Shown piece after piece: positions 1 to 6,928 of a stretch of DNA of 8,014 nucleotides. The stretch spans positions 1 to 8,014 of the forward strand of contig CAYQYP010000344.1 in NCBI GenBank assembly GCA_964421755.1, given 5' to 3'. The DNA comes from CAVUUN01 sp964421755 (lineage in GTDB: Bacteria; Acidobacteriota; UBA6911; RPQK01). The notes under the pieces were generated by a model that saw nothing but the letters and a program-made list of their open reading frames with translations, searched no databases and was not told the origin of the DNA. How positions within the stretch are numbered: position 1 is the stretch's first letter; each line of letters starts with the position of its first letter. Made by a program: the position numbers and the translations under genes.

Positions 1-749
1 TTGCTCCGGTAGGTTTCAAAGGCGGACCCGTGAATTTGGTTGGTACCGGACTTGGTCAAATAGCTGATCGTTGCCGGCTTGCTGTACTGGGCACTGGAAT
101 TCAGAGCCTCGACTTTGAATTCCTGCACCCCCTCCATCGCCGGGCTGACCCGGCTGAAATCCCCAAGGTACTTGTCCTCAATGCTGACGCCGTCTGCAAG
201 GAACTGCACATTCCCCTGCTGGAGCCCGTTAACCTGGGTGGTGCCTGCCTCCCGGCTGACCCCCGGTGTAAGAGAGAACAAGGTCGCTATCGAGCGCCCG
301 TTCAGCGGGAGGGTCTCGATCCGATCCGATTCTTTGATGTCGTACAAAGTCGAGGTCGAGGTTTCCACGACCGGGGTCGAGTCGGCCACGGTGACTTCGA
401 CGGACTGAGTCCCCACCGCCAGTCGAATGTCCACCGTCGCTTCCTGCCCAACCCGAAGGACCAGTCTTCCTTCGAACTTTGCGAAGCCGGTCATTTCTGC
501 TGTCACGGTGTAGTTACCGGCAGGCACACTTGGAAAAGCGTAAATCCCAACGTCGTTACTCACCGTCGTGCGCGTCTGGTTCGTGTCAAGGTTTTTTAGG
601 GTAACTCCCGCCCCTGGAACAACCCCTCCGGACGAATCCGTCACGACTCCTTTCACTCCTCCCAGTGAGGTCTGAGCCAGCCCGCCTGCCGTGAAGAGGC
701 AAGCGACCAACACCAGGATGATAACTGCGGCTAACCGATGGCCTTTCAT
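1..749 (-). CDS. TonB-dependent receptor with N-terminal carboxypeptidase-regulatory-like domain (partial, N-terminal part)
   Basis: The minus-strand frame is open from an ATG at 749-747 to the window edge and gives 249 residues; the barrel lies outside. AGGAGG stands four bases before the ATG, which fixes the start. Residues 1-26 form a Sec signal peptide (MKGHR, then a hydrophobic stretch, then GLAQ). Residues about 30-112 match a CarboxypepD_reg/Cna_B-like beta-sandwich (GVVTDSSGGVVPGAGVTL, PAGNYTVTAEMTGF). Residues about 135-245 look like a TonB plug, with the markers TLPLNGRS, QEFKVEALNSSAQY and TKSGTNQIHGS. In this family the protein sits in the outer membrane and imports large substrates with TonB-ExbBD energy; such Oar-like receptors are abundant in Acidobacteriota. 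The substrate cannot be told. It is divergent from the ROK gene, so the two may share control. Confidence 0.93.
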   Translation of the reverse strand, partial: MKGHRLAAVIILVLVACLFTAGGLAQTSLGGVKGVVTDSSGGVVPGAGVTLKNLDTNQTRTTVSNDVGIYAFPSVPAGNYTVTAEMTGFAKFEGRLVLRVGQEATVDIRLAVGTQSVEVTVADSTPVVETSTSTLYDIKESDRIETLPLNGRSIATLFSLTPGVSREAGTTQVNGLQQGNVQFLADGVSIEDKYLGDFSRVSPAMEGVQEFKVEALNSSAQYSKPATISYLTKSGTNQIHGSAFETYRS

Positions 750-799
750 GGTTCCTCCTGCTCTCTCCGTCGAGAACCAAGATCTTCAGCAATGAATTA

Positions 800-818
800 C
801 TTTCGCGTCGCACGAAAG
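800..818. promoter_or_regulatory. Dyad CTTTCG-N7-CGAAAG, candidate operator or leader hairpin
   Basis: Perfect 6-bp inverted arms flank a 7-base centre inside the predicted 5' leader of the receptor. It could act as DNA (operator) or as an RNA hairpin in the leader. It is short enough that chance is not excluded. Confidence 0.3.
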
Positions 819-824
819 CTTGCG

Positions 825-839
825 CCAAACATACTTTGG
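825..839. promoter_or_regulatory. Dyad CCAAA-N5-TTTGG, candidate operator
   Basis: This is a perfect 5-bp inverted repeat with a CATAC centre. It lies just downstream of the predicted receptor start point, where a bound protein would block transcription. The ROK regulator encoded next door is a natural candidate, but nothing in the sequence proves binding. Confidence 0.3.
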
Positions 840-849
840 TCTGAACGGA

Positions 850-878
850 AGTCTATTGCCGACTATCAAGTCAGTCAA
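850..878 (-). promoter_or_regulatory. Candidate sigma70-type promoter for the TonB receptor
   Basis: On the minus strand TTGACT (878-873) and TAGACT (855-850) are separated by exactly 17 bases. That is five of six matches to the -35 consensus and four of six to the -10 consensus. Transcription would begin near 843 and leave a leader of about 94 bases before the ATG at 749. It was found by eye only; other promoters are possible. Confidence 0.45.
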
Positions 879-900
879 GCGGTTTTTAACGATAAGCCGT

Positions 901-913
901 AGTACCCGGTACT
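901..913. promoter_or_regulatory. Perfect 13-base palindrome AGTACC-C-GGTACT
   Basis: Perfect dyad followed by CTTTTT, between the divergent receptor and ROK genes. With only 5-6 bp of stem it is a poor terminator, so an operator is the better guess. A second imperfect dyad centred on CAATTG lies at 922-936 (GTTTCAATTGCAAAC). It overlaps the distal TTG start option of the ROK gene and is rich in T-then-A arms, as NagC/Mlc-type operators are. Confidence 0.3.
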
Positions 914-1028
914 CTTTTTCTGTTTCAATTGCAAACGAGCAGGGATAGACTTACTTGGGTACGGCAAGGATCTGCAGCAGGCACTATGCATGGAGTCTTA
1001 GCAAGCCGCGGAAAAGGATTGGCGCCAC

Positions 1029-1035
1029 AGGAGGT
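1029..1035 (+). promoter_or_regulatory. Shine-Dalgarno AGGAGGT that decides the ROK start
   Basis: A full AGGAGGT lies seven bases before the in-frame GTG at 1043. The other in-frame starts, TTG 929 and ATG 986, have no comparable site. Confidence 0.65.
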
Positions 1036-1042
1036 CAGGGGT

Positions 1043-2254
1043 GTGAACCGGGCACTGGTTCTGCAACTGCTGCGTCGCTTCCGGCAACTGTCTCGCGCTG
1101 ACATCGCCCGCCGCACGGGTCTGTCTGAAGGGACCGTCTCCCGCATTGTTGCCGTGCTCATGCAGGAAAGGCTTCTCACTGAGCAGGGCGTTGAGAACTC
1201 CACTGGCGGCCGCCCCGGCACCCTGCTCCGGCTCGATGCCAGTCACTTCTGCGCGGTGGGCGCGGAAATCCAAAACTGGGAGACCCGGGTGGCCGTGGGC
1301 ACCGTCGAAGGCAGGGCTATCGCCTCCGAGACCTTCCGCACCCCCGCTTCTCCGCTGAAGGCCCTGGATACTCTGGCCAAAGCTTATGAATCACTGAGCC
1401 AGCAATACGGGCCAGAAAGGCTGGAGGGCCTCGGGGTCAGCGTGCGCGGCATCGTCAACAGCGAAGCCGGGGTACTCCAGGTCGGCAGTCACGCATCGTG
1501 GAACGGAATCCCGGTGCGCGCATACCTGCAGGAACGCCTCGGAATTCCGGTCTACGTCGAGAACAACATCCGCTCGGCCGCGCTCGTCGAGTACAGCCTG
1601 GGGGCACCCGAGGCACACGCCAGCCACAGCCTGCTCTTTGTCAAGGTGGATGAAGGCGTCGGCATGGGGATGGTTTTGGAGGGACGCCTGCACCGCGGGC
1701 CGCACAATGCCGCGGGCGAATTCGGGCAGATGGTCATAGCGGATTCCCCGGGAGACGGGCGACAGGATCGTCCAGGCTGTCTGGAATCTCTCGCTTCCAA
1801 CACCGCCATCTGCGACCGCTATGCCGAGTTGTCCGGGGCCGGCCGAAAAAGCGGCGAAGAAACGGCTTCCAGGACTCGACAAATTTGTCACCTCGCGGTT
1901 CAGGGAGACCCTTATGCCCGACAGGCTCTGCTCGAGGCTTCCCGATACCTCGGGATCGGCATTGCGAATGCTGTCTGGGGGCTGAACGCGGACATGGTCG
2001 TCATTGACGGGGTCATCACCGAGGCGTGGCCTCTCGTCTCTGAGAGTATTCGAAAGCAGTTCCCCCCGGAACGGGAGTTGGAGAACTTCAACCACCTGGT
2101 CCTGCGGCCCTGCGTGTTTCGTGGTGACGGTTCTTTGCTCGGCGCACTCGCTCTGCCCTTCGCGCATATTTTCAGCACCGGCCAGCGCGCGGCGACGGCG
2201 GGAACCGCCGCGTCGAACAGCGACAAGACAGGAGAAGCAGGGGGGTTAGGGTAA
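1043..2254 (+). CDS. ROK-family transcriptional regulator (NagC/XylR type) with degenerate zinc motif
   Basis: From GTG 1043 the product has 403 residues, the usual length for ROK repressors; the same frame also opens at TTG 929 and ATG 986. Residues 1-65 form a winged helix-turn-helix (ALVLQLLRRF, LSRADIARRTGLSEGTVSRI, then GGRPGTLLRLD as wing). The rest is the ROK sugar-kinase-like fold, with RLEGLGVSVRGIV, the ENN segment and GVGMGMVLEGRLHRG followed by GEFG. Known ROK regulators bind operator DNA and release it when a sugar or phosphorylated sugar binds. Two key sites are changed. The kinase Asp of the usual ENDxNA is Asn175. The usual zinc site (GHM ... CxCGxxGC) has Gln229 for His and keeps only the last Cys, Cys246. 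It is therefore unlikely to be a kinase and may not bind zinc normally. It leads the plus-strand gene group and probably controls it or the divergent receptor (inference). Confidence 0.9.
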   Translation: MNRALVLQLLRRFRQLSRADIARRTGLSEGTVSRIVAVLMQERLLTEQGVENSTGGRPGTLLRLDASHFCAVGAEIQNWETRVAVGTVEGRAIASETFRTPASPLKALDTLAKAYESLSQQYGPERLEGLGVSVRGIVNSEAGVLQVGSHASWNGIPVRAYLQERLGIPVYVENNIRSAALVEYSLGAPEAHASHSLLFVKVDEGVGMGMVLEGRLHRGPHNAAGEFGQMVIADSPGDGRQDRPGCLESLASNTAICDRYAELSGAGRKSGEETASRTRQICHLAVQGDPYARQALLEASRYLGIGIANAVWGLNADMVVIDGVITEAWPLVSESIRKQFPPERELENFNHLVLRPCVFRGDGSLLGALALPFAHIFSTGQRAATAGTAASNSDKTGEAGGLG

Positions 2255-2307
2255 ACCGTTTCTCAGCCGTGCATTCTTCGATTCTTTCAAAGGGTTGTGA
2301 GGCCAGT

Positions 2308-3609
2308 GTGAACAAAGAATTCGAAACCCGAATCGCCAATTATGTTGACGACCACCGCGACGTTTTGATCCGGACCACGTCGGACCTTGTCAGGCTGAAT
2401 TCGGTGAACAGCCCGCCCACTGGAGCAGAGAAGGAATGCCAGGTGTACCTGGCGAACAGACTCCGAGAAATCAGCTGGAACCCCGAGCTTTATCGCCCCG
2501 ACCAGGTGGACGGTGTCACCGATCATCCCCTGTTCTGGGCAGGCCGGGACTACACGGACCGCCCCAACCTCGGCGCCCGACGCCCGGGCCGAGGGGGCGG
2601 CCGTTCGCTCGTTCTCTCCGGGCACGTTGACACGGTGCCTGTAGGAAGCGCCTGCTGGACGCGCGATCCGTTCGGAGCCGCAGTCGAGGGCAACCGGCTT
2701 TATGGCCGCGGGGCAAACGACATGAAGGGGGGCGTGGCGACGAACCTCTTCGTACTGCAGGCTTTGCACGAGCTCGAAATCCAGCTCGAGGGCGATCTGG
2801 TTTTCGAATCCGTAGTGGACGAGGAATTCGGCGGTGCGAACGGAACGCTGGCCGGACGGGTGGCGGGGTTCAACGGTGACGCCGCGGTCGTCTCCGAGCC
2901 GTCTTTCCTGCGCGTCTGCCCTGCCCAGCGGGGTGGCCGTGTGGCTCACATCCAGCTCTGCTCTCCGGCGGACGGCATACTGGATGAAAACGGCCTTGGC
3001 AGCGGCGTGGTGATGCAGCTCCAGCACTTGCTTTCAAAGTTGGGCGAGTACTCTGAGCGGCGCCGGGCAGGCGCGCCACGCCATCCTCTTTACGCTCGAC
3101 ATTCGGCCGACCCGGTGCCGGTTTCGGTGACTAAAATCTCTACCGGGCCGTGGGGTAACCAGGAACCTATAGCGGTGCCGGGAAGCTGTCGCGTCGAGCT
3201 CTACTGGCAGGCAATGCCCGGGGAGACCCGGGAGGAGGTCGACGGCCAGTTCTCAACCTGGATGAATGAAGTGGTCGGCTCAGCTCCCGAGCTCTTCGGA
3301 CTCGCTCCAGTCATCGAGTTTCCGACGCGCTGGCTGCCTGGATGCGACACCCCGGTCTCCTCCCCCCTGGTGGTCGAGCTGTCCGCCTGCGCCACGAGCG
3401 TGCTCGGTCAGCCGCCGGCCATAGAAGGGATCGAGGGACCCGGAGACATGTTCCTTTTCCAGCAGGTTTTCGGGATTCCCTCCGTCTACTGGGGAGCGCG
3501 GGGGGCGAACACGCACGCGGCCGACGAATACGTCGACATCGATTCGCTCGTCGCGGCGGCTCACACACTGCTGCTTTTCGTCTGCCGATGGTGCGGGGTG
3601 GCCAAATGA
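2308..3609 (+). CDS. M20-family metallopeptidase / deacylase (ArgE/DapE/CPG2-like)
   Basis: The product has 433 residues from GTG 2308, which has GAGG five bases upstream; a GTG at 2269 is in frame but has no ribosome site. It is a cytoplasmic-type protein without a signal peptide. The M20 di-metal site is complete: His106 and Asp108 in SGHVDTVP, bridging Asp138 in GRGANDMKGG, general base Glu172 and metal ligand Glu173 in VVDEEFGG, Glu197 in VSEPSF, and His403 in NTHAADEYV. Family members hydrolyse N-acyl amino acids or short peptides. The lid/dimer domain is unusual. The usual DRR before PGE reads Tyr299-Trp300-Gln301, and I cannot place the usual lid His after the RGGRVAHIQL strand. The substrate may therefore differ from that of ArgE or DapE. 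The gene follows the ROK gene by 53 bases and overlaps the next gene, which implies co-transcription. Confidence 0.9.
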   Translation: MNKEFETRIANYVDDHRDVLIRTTSDLVRLNSVNSPPTGAEKECQVYLANRLREISWNPELYRPDQVDGVTDHPLFWAGRDYTDRPNLGARRPGRGGGRSLVLSGHVDTVPVGSACWTRDPFGAAVEGNRLYGRGANDMKGGVATNLFVLQALHELEIQLEGDLVFESVVDEEFGGANGTLAGRVAGFNGDAAVVSEPSFLRVCPAQRGGRVAHIQLCSPADGILDENGLGSGVVMQLQHLLSKLGEYSERRRAGAPRHPLYARHSADPVPVSVTKISTGPWGNQEPIAVPGSCRVELYWQAMPGETREEVDGQFSTWMNEVVGSAPELFGLAPVIEFPTRWLPGCDTPVSSPLVVELSACATSVLGQPPAIEGIEGPGDMFLFQQVFGIPSVYWGARGANTHAADEYVDIDSLVAAAHTLLLFVCRWCGVAK

Positions 3610-4406
3610 AGACGGTGCGAACGCGTAGCAGACGTCACCTTGTGCTGTGCCTCCTGCTCATTGTCTGTCTCGCCGACTTCGTGCCGGGCAAAGACAAGTG
3701 GGCTAAGAAGTCCTACCTCGAATGGACCGAAGAGGAAGCCCTCCAGGTACTGACGGATTCGCCGTGGTCGAAAGCCTGGATTCCGGTCGTCCCCCGGCTG
3801 GCCGTAAGCCCCGCCTCCCCGACGTCCTCCGGTGACACCGATGACGCGGGGCAGCACTCGAACTGTTGCCGCACGTACGGCAGCGGCATCGGCAGGGCGG
3901 CGGCCGATCCCCGGAACACGAAGGACAACCCGGCCGGGAACCAGCCCGCCCCCCGGACAGGCGGTCCCGCTGAGTCGTTCCGGGTTTCCTGGTTTTCGTC
4001 AATGCACGTCCGGCAGGCTCTCTATCGCCTGCGCCTGATCAACGGAGCGGAGCGAGATCCGGCGACCGAGCTTGGACTCGTCCAGCCGGCCGATCGGATT
4101 GTCCTGGCCGTCTTCGGCCCCTCCATGCGCCGCTTCCAGGGCACATCCCTGGCCCTGTTGCGTGCCTCGACACGCCTGGAATCCAGAAAGAACCGGGGGC
4201 GCGTGGCCGACTTGCTGGACTTTGTGGCGCCGGAGACGAGGGCCGATCACCTGGCGCTCTTCGTCTTCGCCCGCACGGTCGACGGTCGGCCGGTGTTTGA
4301 CGCGGAGGACAAAGAACTGATCTTCTCGAGCGGGGAAGGCCAAGGTCGTATCACTGTCGCCTTCAAGCTCAAAGCCATGAGCATCGATGGGGCTCTCGAC
4401 TATTGA
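3606..4406 (+). CDS. Exported protein of unknown function, acidobacterial 'EWT...LTDSPW' type
   Basis: The product has 266 residues. Its ATG overlaps the peptidase stop (ATGA), with GGGGTGG upstream as ribosome site, which indicates translational coupling. Residues 1-29 are a signal peptide: RTRSRRH, then a hydrophobic run, then ADFVPG. Cys21 follows LIV, so it is not a good lipobox. After cleavage comes KSYLEWTEEEALQVLTDSPW (36-54). Then there is a Ser/Pro/Gly-rich linker with Cys87-Cys88, a second conserved-looking segment SFRVSWFSSMHVRQALYRL (124-142), and a C-terminal beta-rich part ending GRITVAFKLKAMSIDGALDY. From memory this resembles a family of uncharacterised exported acidobacterial proteins. 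No catalytic motif is visible. It lies between a peptidase and an importer, so a periplasmic role in the same process is possible (inference). Confidence 0.8.
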   Translation: MKTVRTRSRRHLVLCLLLIVCLADFVPGKDKWAKKSYLEWTEEEALQVLTDSPWSKAWIPVVPRLAVSPASPTSSGDTDDAGQHSNCCRTYGSGIGRAAADPRNTKDNPAGNQPAPRTGGPAESFRVSWFSSMHVRQALYRLRLINGAERDPATELGLVQPADRIVLAVFGPSMRRFQGTSLALLRASTRLESRKNRGRVADLLDFVAPETRADHLALFVFARTVDGRPVFDAEDKELIFSSGEGQGRITVAFKLKAMSIDGALDY

Positions 4407-4440
4407 TCTCACCGAGGGTCCTCGACCGAAGCGGTGGGAC

Positions 4441-4480
4441 GCGGACGGACACGGACGAACACGAACAGGCACGGACGGAC
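4441..4480. repeat. Degenerate 10-base tandem repeat, four units (consensus ACGGACGGAC)
   Basis: The four consecutive decamers are GCGGACGGAC, ACGGACGAAC, ACGAACAGGC and ACGGACGGAC. They lie between the exported-protein stop and the transporter ATG. If the GTG at 4434 were the start, the repeat would code for a Thr/Arg/Asn/Gly-rich tail unlike any APC N-terminus. This supports a non-coding repeat and the ATG at 4503. Confidence 0.6.
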
Positions 4481-4502
4481 ATCGGCAACGCGGGCTCGAG
4501 AC

Positions 4503-5873
4503 ATGAGGCATCCTGGGACCGACGAGAAAGAAGCGACAAGGACAGACCGACCTGGTTTTAAGCGGGTGCTGTCGCTTTGGGACCTGGTCTTGTTCGGCCT
4601 GGCCTTCGTGGGCCCCACGGCCCCCTACTCGATGTTCGGCATCGGCACCGTCAAATCCCTGGGGCATCTCCCGCTCGTGTACGGAATCGCTTTGGTGGCG
4701 ATGAGCCTGACCGCCATCAGTTACGGCAGGATGGCAGCCGCGTTCCCCGACGCTGGTTCGACCTACACTTACGCGTCCAAGGCACTGCACCCCCATGCCG
4801 GTTACTTCGCGGGATGGGGCATGATACTCGACTACATCCTCATTCCTCTACTCAGTGTCATTTTCGTCGGTTTGACAGCCAATAAGCTGGTCCCTCAAGT
4901 TCCCTACGCGGTTTGGGTGATTCTCGCGGCAGCCGTGATCACCACTATCAACCTGCGGGGCATCAAAGTCACTGCCCGGGCCAATACATTGCTGAACGCG
5001 ATCATGATCGGGTCGCTCGCCTGGTTCGTGATCATGGCGCTCCGCGCCTTGTCGGCAGGCGTGGGTGAAGGCACCCTCCTGTCGATGAGGCCCTTTTACA
5101 ACCCTGCGGAGTTTTCTCTCGGGGCGATCATGGGCGCCACCTCTCTGGCCTCTCTCTCGTTCCTTGGCTTTGACGGGATCTCGACGCTCTCAGAGGACGC
5201 GAAGGATCCTCGACGCGACATCTGGCGAGCCACTGTTCTAGTCTGTTTCATCGCGGGTGCGCTTTTCATCCTCCAGAGTTATCTGGGCCAAATGGTATGG
5301 CCCGACTTCCGAGCGTTTTCGCCGGTTGAGACCGCTTTCATGGATGTCGGAAAGCGAATCGGTGGCGAGGTCCTGTTCTACTCCATCTCTTTCGTTCTCC
5401 TCGTCGGGGGAATCGCGAGCGCTATCACCGGACAGGCCAGCGCGTCCAGGCTTCTTTACGGAATGGGCAGGGATGGGCTGTTGCCGTACCGGGTCTTCGG
5501 CTACATCCATCCTCGGTTGGGGACCCCGATCTACAGCGTGCTGCTGATGGGTACAATCCACTTGTTGGGCGCTCTCGCCCTGCGCTACTCGGAGGCCGCG
5601 GAGTTGGTCAACTTCGGCGCTCTCTTAGGATTCATGACCGTCAATCTGTGTGTTTGGCGCCTGTACTTCCTTACTCTGAGACAAAAGCAGGCGAAACAGA
5701 TCGTCCCCAACCTGGTCTTGCCGTTCCTCGCGTTTGCCGTCTGTCTTGCCATTTGGGGCAGTCTCTCCAGCTTGGCGCTCCTGCTGGGCGCCCTATGGAT
5801 GGGTATTGGGCTCGTCTATCTCCTCTTCCTGACGCGAGGCTTTACGAGAAAACTGGCTGACCTGCGGCTATAA
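4503..5873 (+). CDS. APC-superfamily amino acid/polyamine importer, PuuP-like
   Basis: The product has 456 residues and is an inner-membrane permease with about 12 hydrophobic segments. The ATG at 4503 is preferred over an in-frame GTG at 4434 because the extra 23 residues are repeat-derived; the ribosome site is weak. APC hallmarks are visible: GLAFVGPTAPYSMFGI in TM1 (32-47), FPDAGSTYTYASKALHPHAG (81-100), SFLGFDGISTLSEDAKDP in TM6 (219-236), SASRLLYGMGRDGLLP (313-328) and VNFGALLGFMTVNL (369-382). From memory the alignment to E. coli PuuP (putrescine:H+ importer) is good along its length, including TAISYG, NPH/HPH, LDY and VFGYxHP. The substrate is nevertheless open: putrescine, another amine or an amino acid. 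No polyamine-degrading gene is next to it. It is last of the plus-strand group, 96 bases after the exported protein, and it ends where a run of decayed minus-strand genes begins. Confidence 0.92.
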   Translation: MRHPGTDEKEATRTDRPGFKRVLSLWDLVLFGLAFVGPTAPYSMFGIGTVKSLGHLPLVYGIALVAMSLTAISYGRMAAAFPDAGSTYTYASKALHPHAGYFAGWGMILDYILIPLLSVIFVGLTANKLVPQVPYAVWVILAAAVITTINLRGIKVTARANTLLNAIMIGSLAWFVIMALRALSAGVGEGTLLSMRPFYNPAEFSLGAIMGATSLASLSFLGFDGISTLSEDAKDPRRDIWRATVLVCFIAGALFILQSYLGQMVWPDFRAFSPVETAFMDVGKRIGGEVLFYSISFVLLVGGIASAITGQASASRLLYGMGRDGLLPYRVFGYIHPRLGTPIYSVLLMGTIHLLGALALRYSEAAELVNFGALLGFMTVNLCVWRLYFLTLRQKQAKQIVPNLVLPFLAFAVCLAIWGSLSSLALLLGALWMGIGLVYLLFLTRGFTRKLADLRL

Positions 5874-6269
5874 AGCGAAGAATTCCAGCTTAGGCGCAAG
5901 ATGAGAGCCAGCGCTTCCCGCTTCTCCTTCTCCGGGCTTGCCCTACAGTCATTTCTACATCGGCCCAGCGAGCTACAAGGCAAAACTCCTGCCCGGTTGC
6001 CGTAAGCCGGGCAAAGGTTCGCTGCCCCCTCTGTGACTGTGAAGCCGGCCGTCGCCACCCAGATATCTTTCTTTGTCCGGTTCGCTTTCGTGGTACTCCG
6101 CACGATGAGAACGATGATCGAGGCGGCGATCGCCAGCACCCCAATGGCGGCAAGGATTGTCCCGATGCCTGCCCCGTTGCGCACTACGAACGCCGCGGTC
6201 GAACAGCGAGCCGACATTGATCACCATGCTGGCTGCCTTCATGGTCCAATTCCGTTTGAGGTTTTTCAT
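5816..6269 (-). pseudogene. Small single-span membrane protein, frame-disrupted remnant
   Basis: Two minus-strand frames join. One starts at ATG 6269 (MKNLKRNWTMKAASMVINVG...). The other is open from ATG 6217 and contains a clear transmembrane helix (TILAAIGVLAIAASIIVLIV) followed by basic residues (RSTTKANRTKK). The helix part has third positions rich in G and C, like real coding sequence. After about 6020 the frame reads through a hairpin into Cys-rich text without coding character, and it ends only at 5816, inside the 3' end of the transporter on the other strand. No good ribosome site precedes either ATG. I read it as a decayed gene with one frameshift near 6200 and a lost C-terminus. A short intact gene from 6217 is the alternative. 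The family is not recognised. Confidence 0.4.
5990..6013. other. Hairpin TGCCCGG / CCGGGCA, possible minus-strand terminator
   Basis: A 7-bp perfect stem closes a 10-base loop. On the minus strand it is followed by GGAGTTTT, so it could end transcription coming from the small membrane-protein remnant. On the plus strand it is not followed by T residues, so it is a poor terminator for the transporter. Confidence 0.3.
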
Positions 6270-6391
6270 CCTCGGACAGGGGAGCCGGAACGTGTGGGGG
6301 GCATCTAACCACGTTCAACTACTTCCCGACTTTGGGATTATCGCCGCTCTCCCAAAACTCTATTCCTGCGCCCGAGCAGACCACTCACCTC

Positions 6392-6928
6392 TTAACGCCT
6401 GGCTGCCTTCACTTTCCGTTCGAGGACGAACGTCCGGAACTGCCAGGGACCGAACTCGCGCCTACCGGGCGTAGTCCCGACGGGCCGCCCGGAAAGGTCG
6501 ACTTCCTGCCACGCGCGATGAAGATCGGCCTGACGCCATTCCCCCACGAAAGGACGGAGCGCGAACTCATAGCCGTGCCGGCCGCGCAGCATCCGAGTTC
6601 CCCAGACGTAGTACATTGCGTGGGCCAAGGGGAGCGAAAACGCCTCGTCTGCCTCCCGCACCGCTCCCATCGTCCCGCGATTCAGAAACGCCAGGCCTCC
6701 TGTTCGCCCAGCCACTGCCGTCCAGTAGTTCCCCTCCACATAGCGCTCGGGCGTCTCGGCTACAGCGAATGGCAAATCGCGCACTCCCACCGGTCCTTCA
6801 CCCATCTCCGGGAACACCTTCAACCGGAGCTTGTGCTCGTGAACAAAAGCGGAGAGCCAGTCGCGCCGGTCCTCACTGACCTGGCCAATTTTCTGCCCAG
6901 CGTTACTCCCACCTTGCGCCCCGATCAT
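6392..6928 (-). pseudogene. C-terminal remnant of a GH38-like alpha-mannosidase
   Basis: The minus-strand frame is open from a stop at 6964-6962 to TAA at 6394-6392; the first ATG is at 6928 (178 residues). From about residue 33 on it resembles the C-terminal beta-domain of family 38 glycoside hydrolases. It shows DLPFAVAETPERYVEGNYW (51-69), then GLAFLNRGTMG (78-88), then YEFALRPFVGEWRQADL (120-136), as in the conserved GLAVLNDG and FTYALxPHxGDWRE segments. Family members have about 800-1000 residues. The catalytic domain, with its zinc and nucleophile Asp residues, is missing, and the sequence before residue 20 does not look homologous. No ribosome site is evident at the ATG. It is therefore most likely a truncated gene whose 5' part was lost at the repeat and tRNA-fragment boundary just to the right. 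Which sugar the parent enzyme cut is not known. Confidence 0.6.

Noticed and set aside
30..599. Long plus-strand reading frame at the left edge
   Set aside because: It is the antisense shadow of the TonB receptor, which has signal peptide, domain and ribosome-site support. The plus-strand product resembles nothing known.
1391..2167. Long minus-strand reading frame of 258 codons inside the ROK gene
   Set aside because: High-GC antisense shadow; no domain is recognisable, while the plus strand encodes a clear ROK fold.
3999..4796. Minus-strand reading frame of 265 codons across the exported protein and transporter start
   Set aside because: It spans two better-supported genes and the tandem repeat, has low-complexity Arg/Val text and no motif.
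5965..6020. Class I c-di-GMP (GEMM) riboswitch-like text on the plus strand (GGCAAAACTCC ... CCGGTTGCCG)
   Set aside because: Only the closing GGCAA/TTGCC-like ends resemble the motif. The hallmark inner segments (ACGCAAAGCC and the second helix with its receptor) are absent, and no gene follows on that strand.
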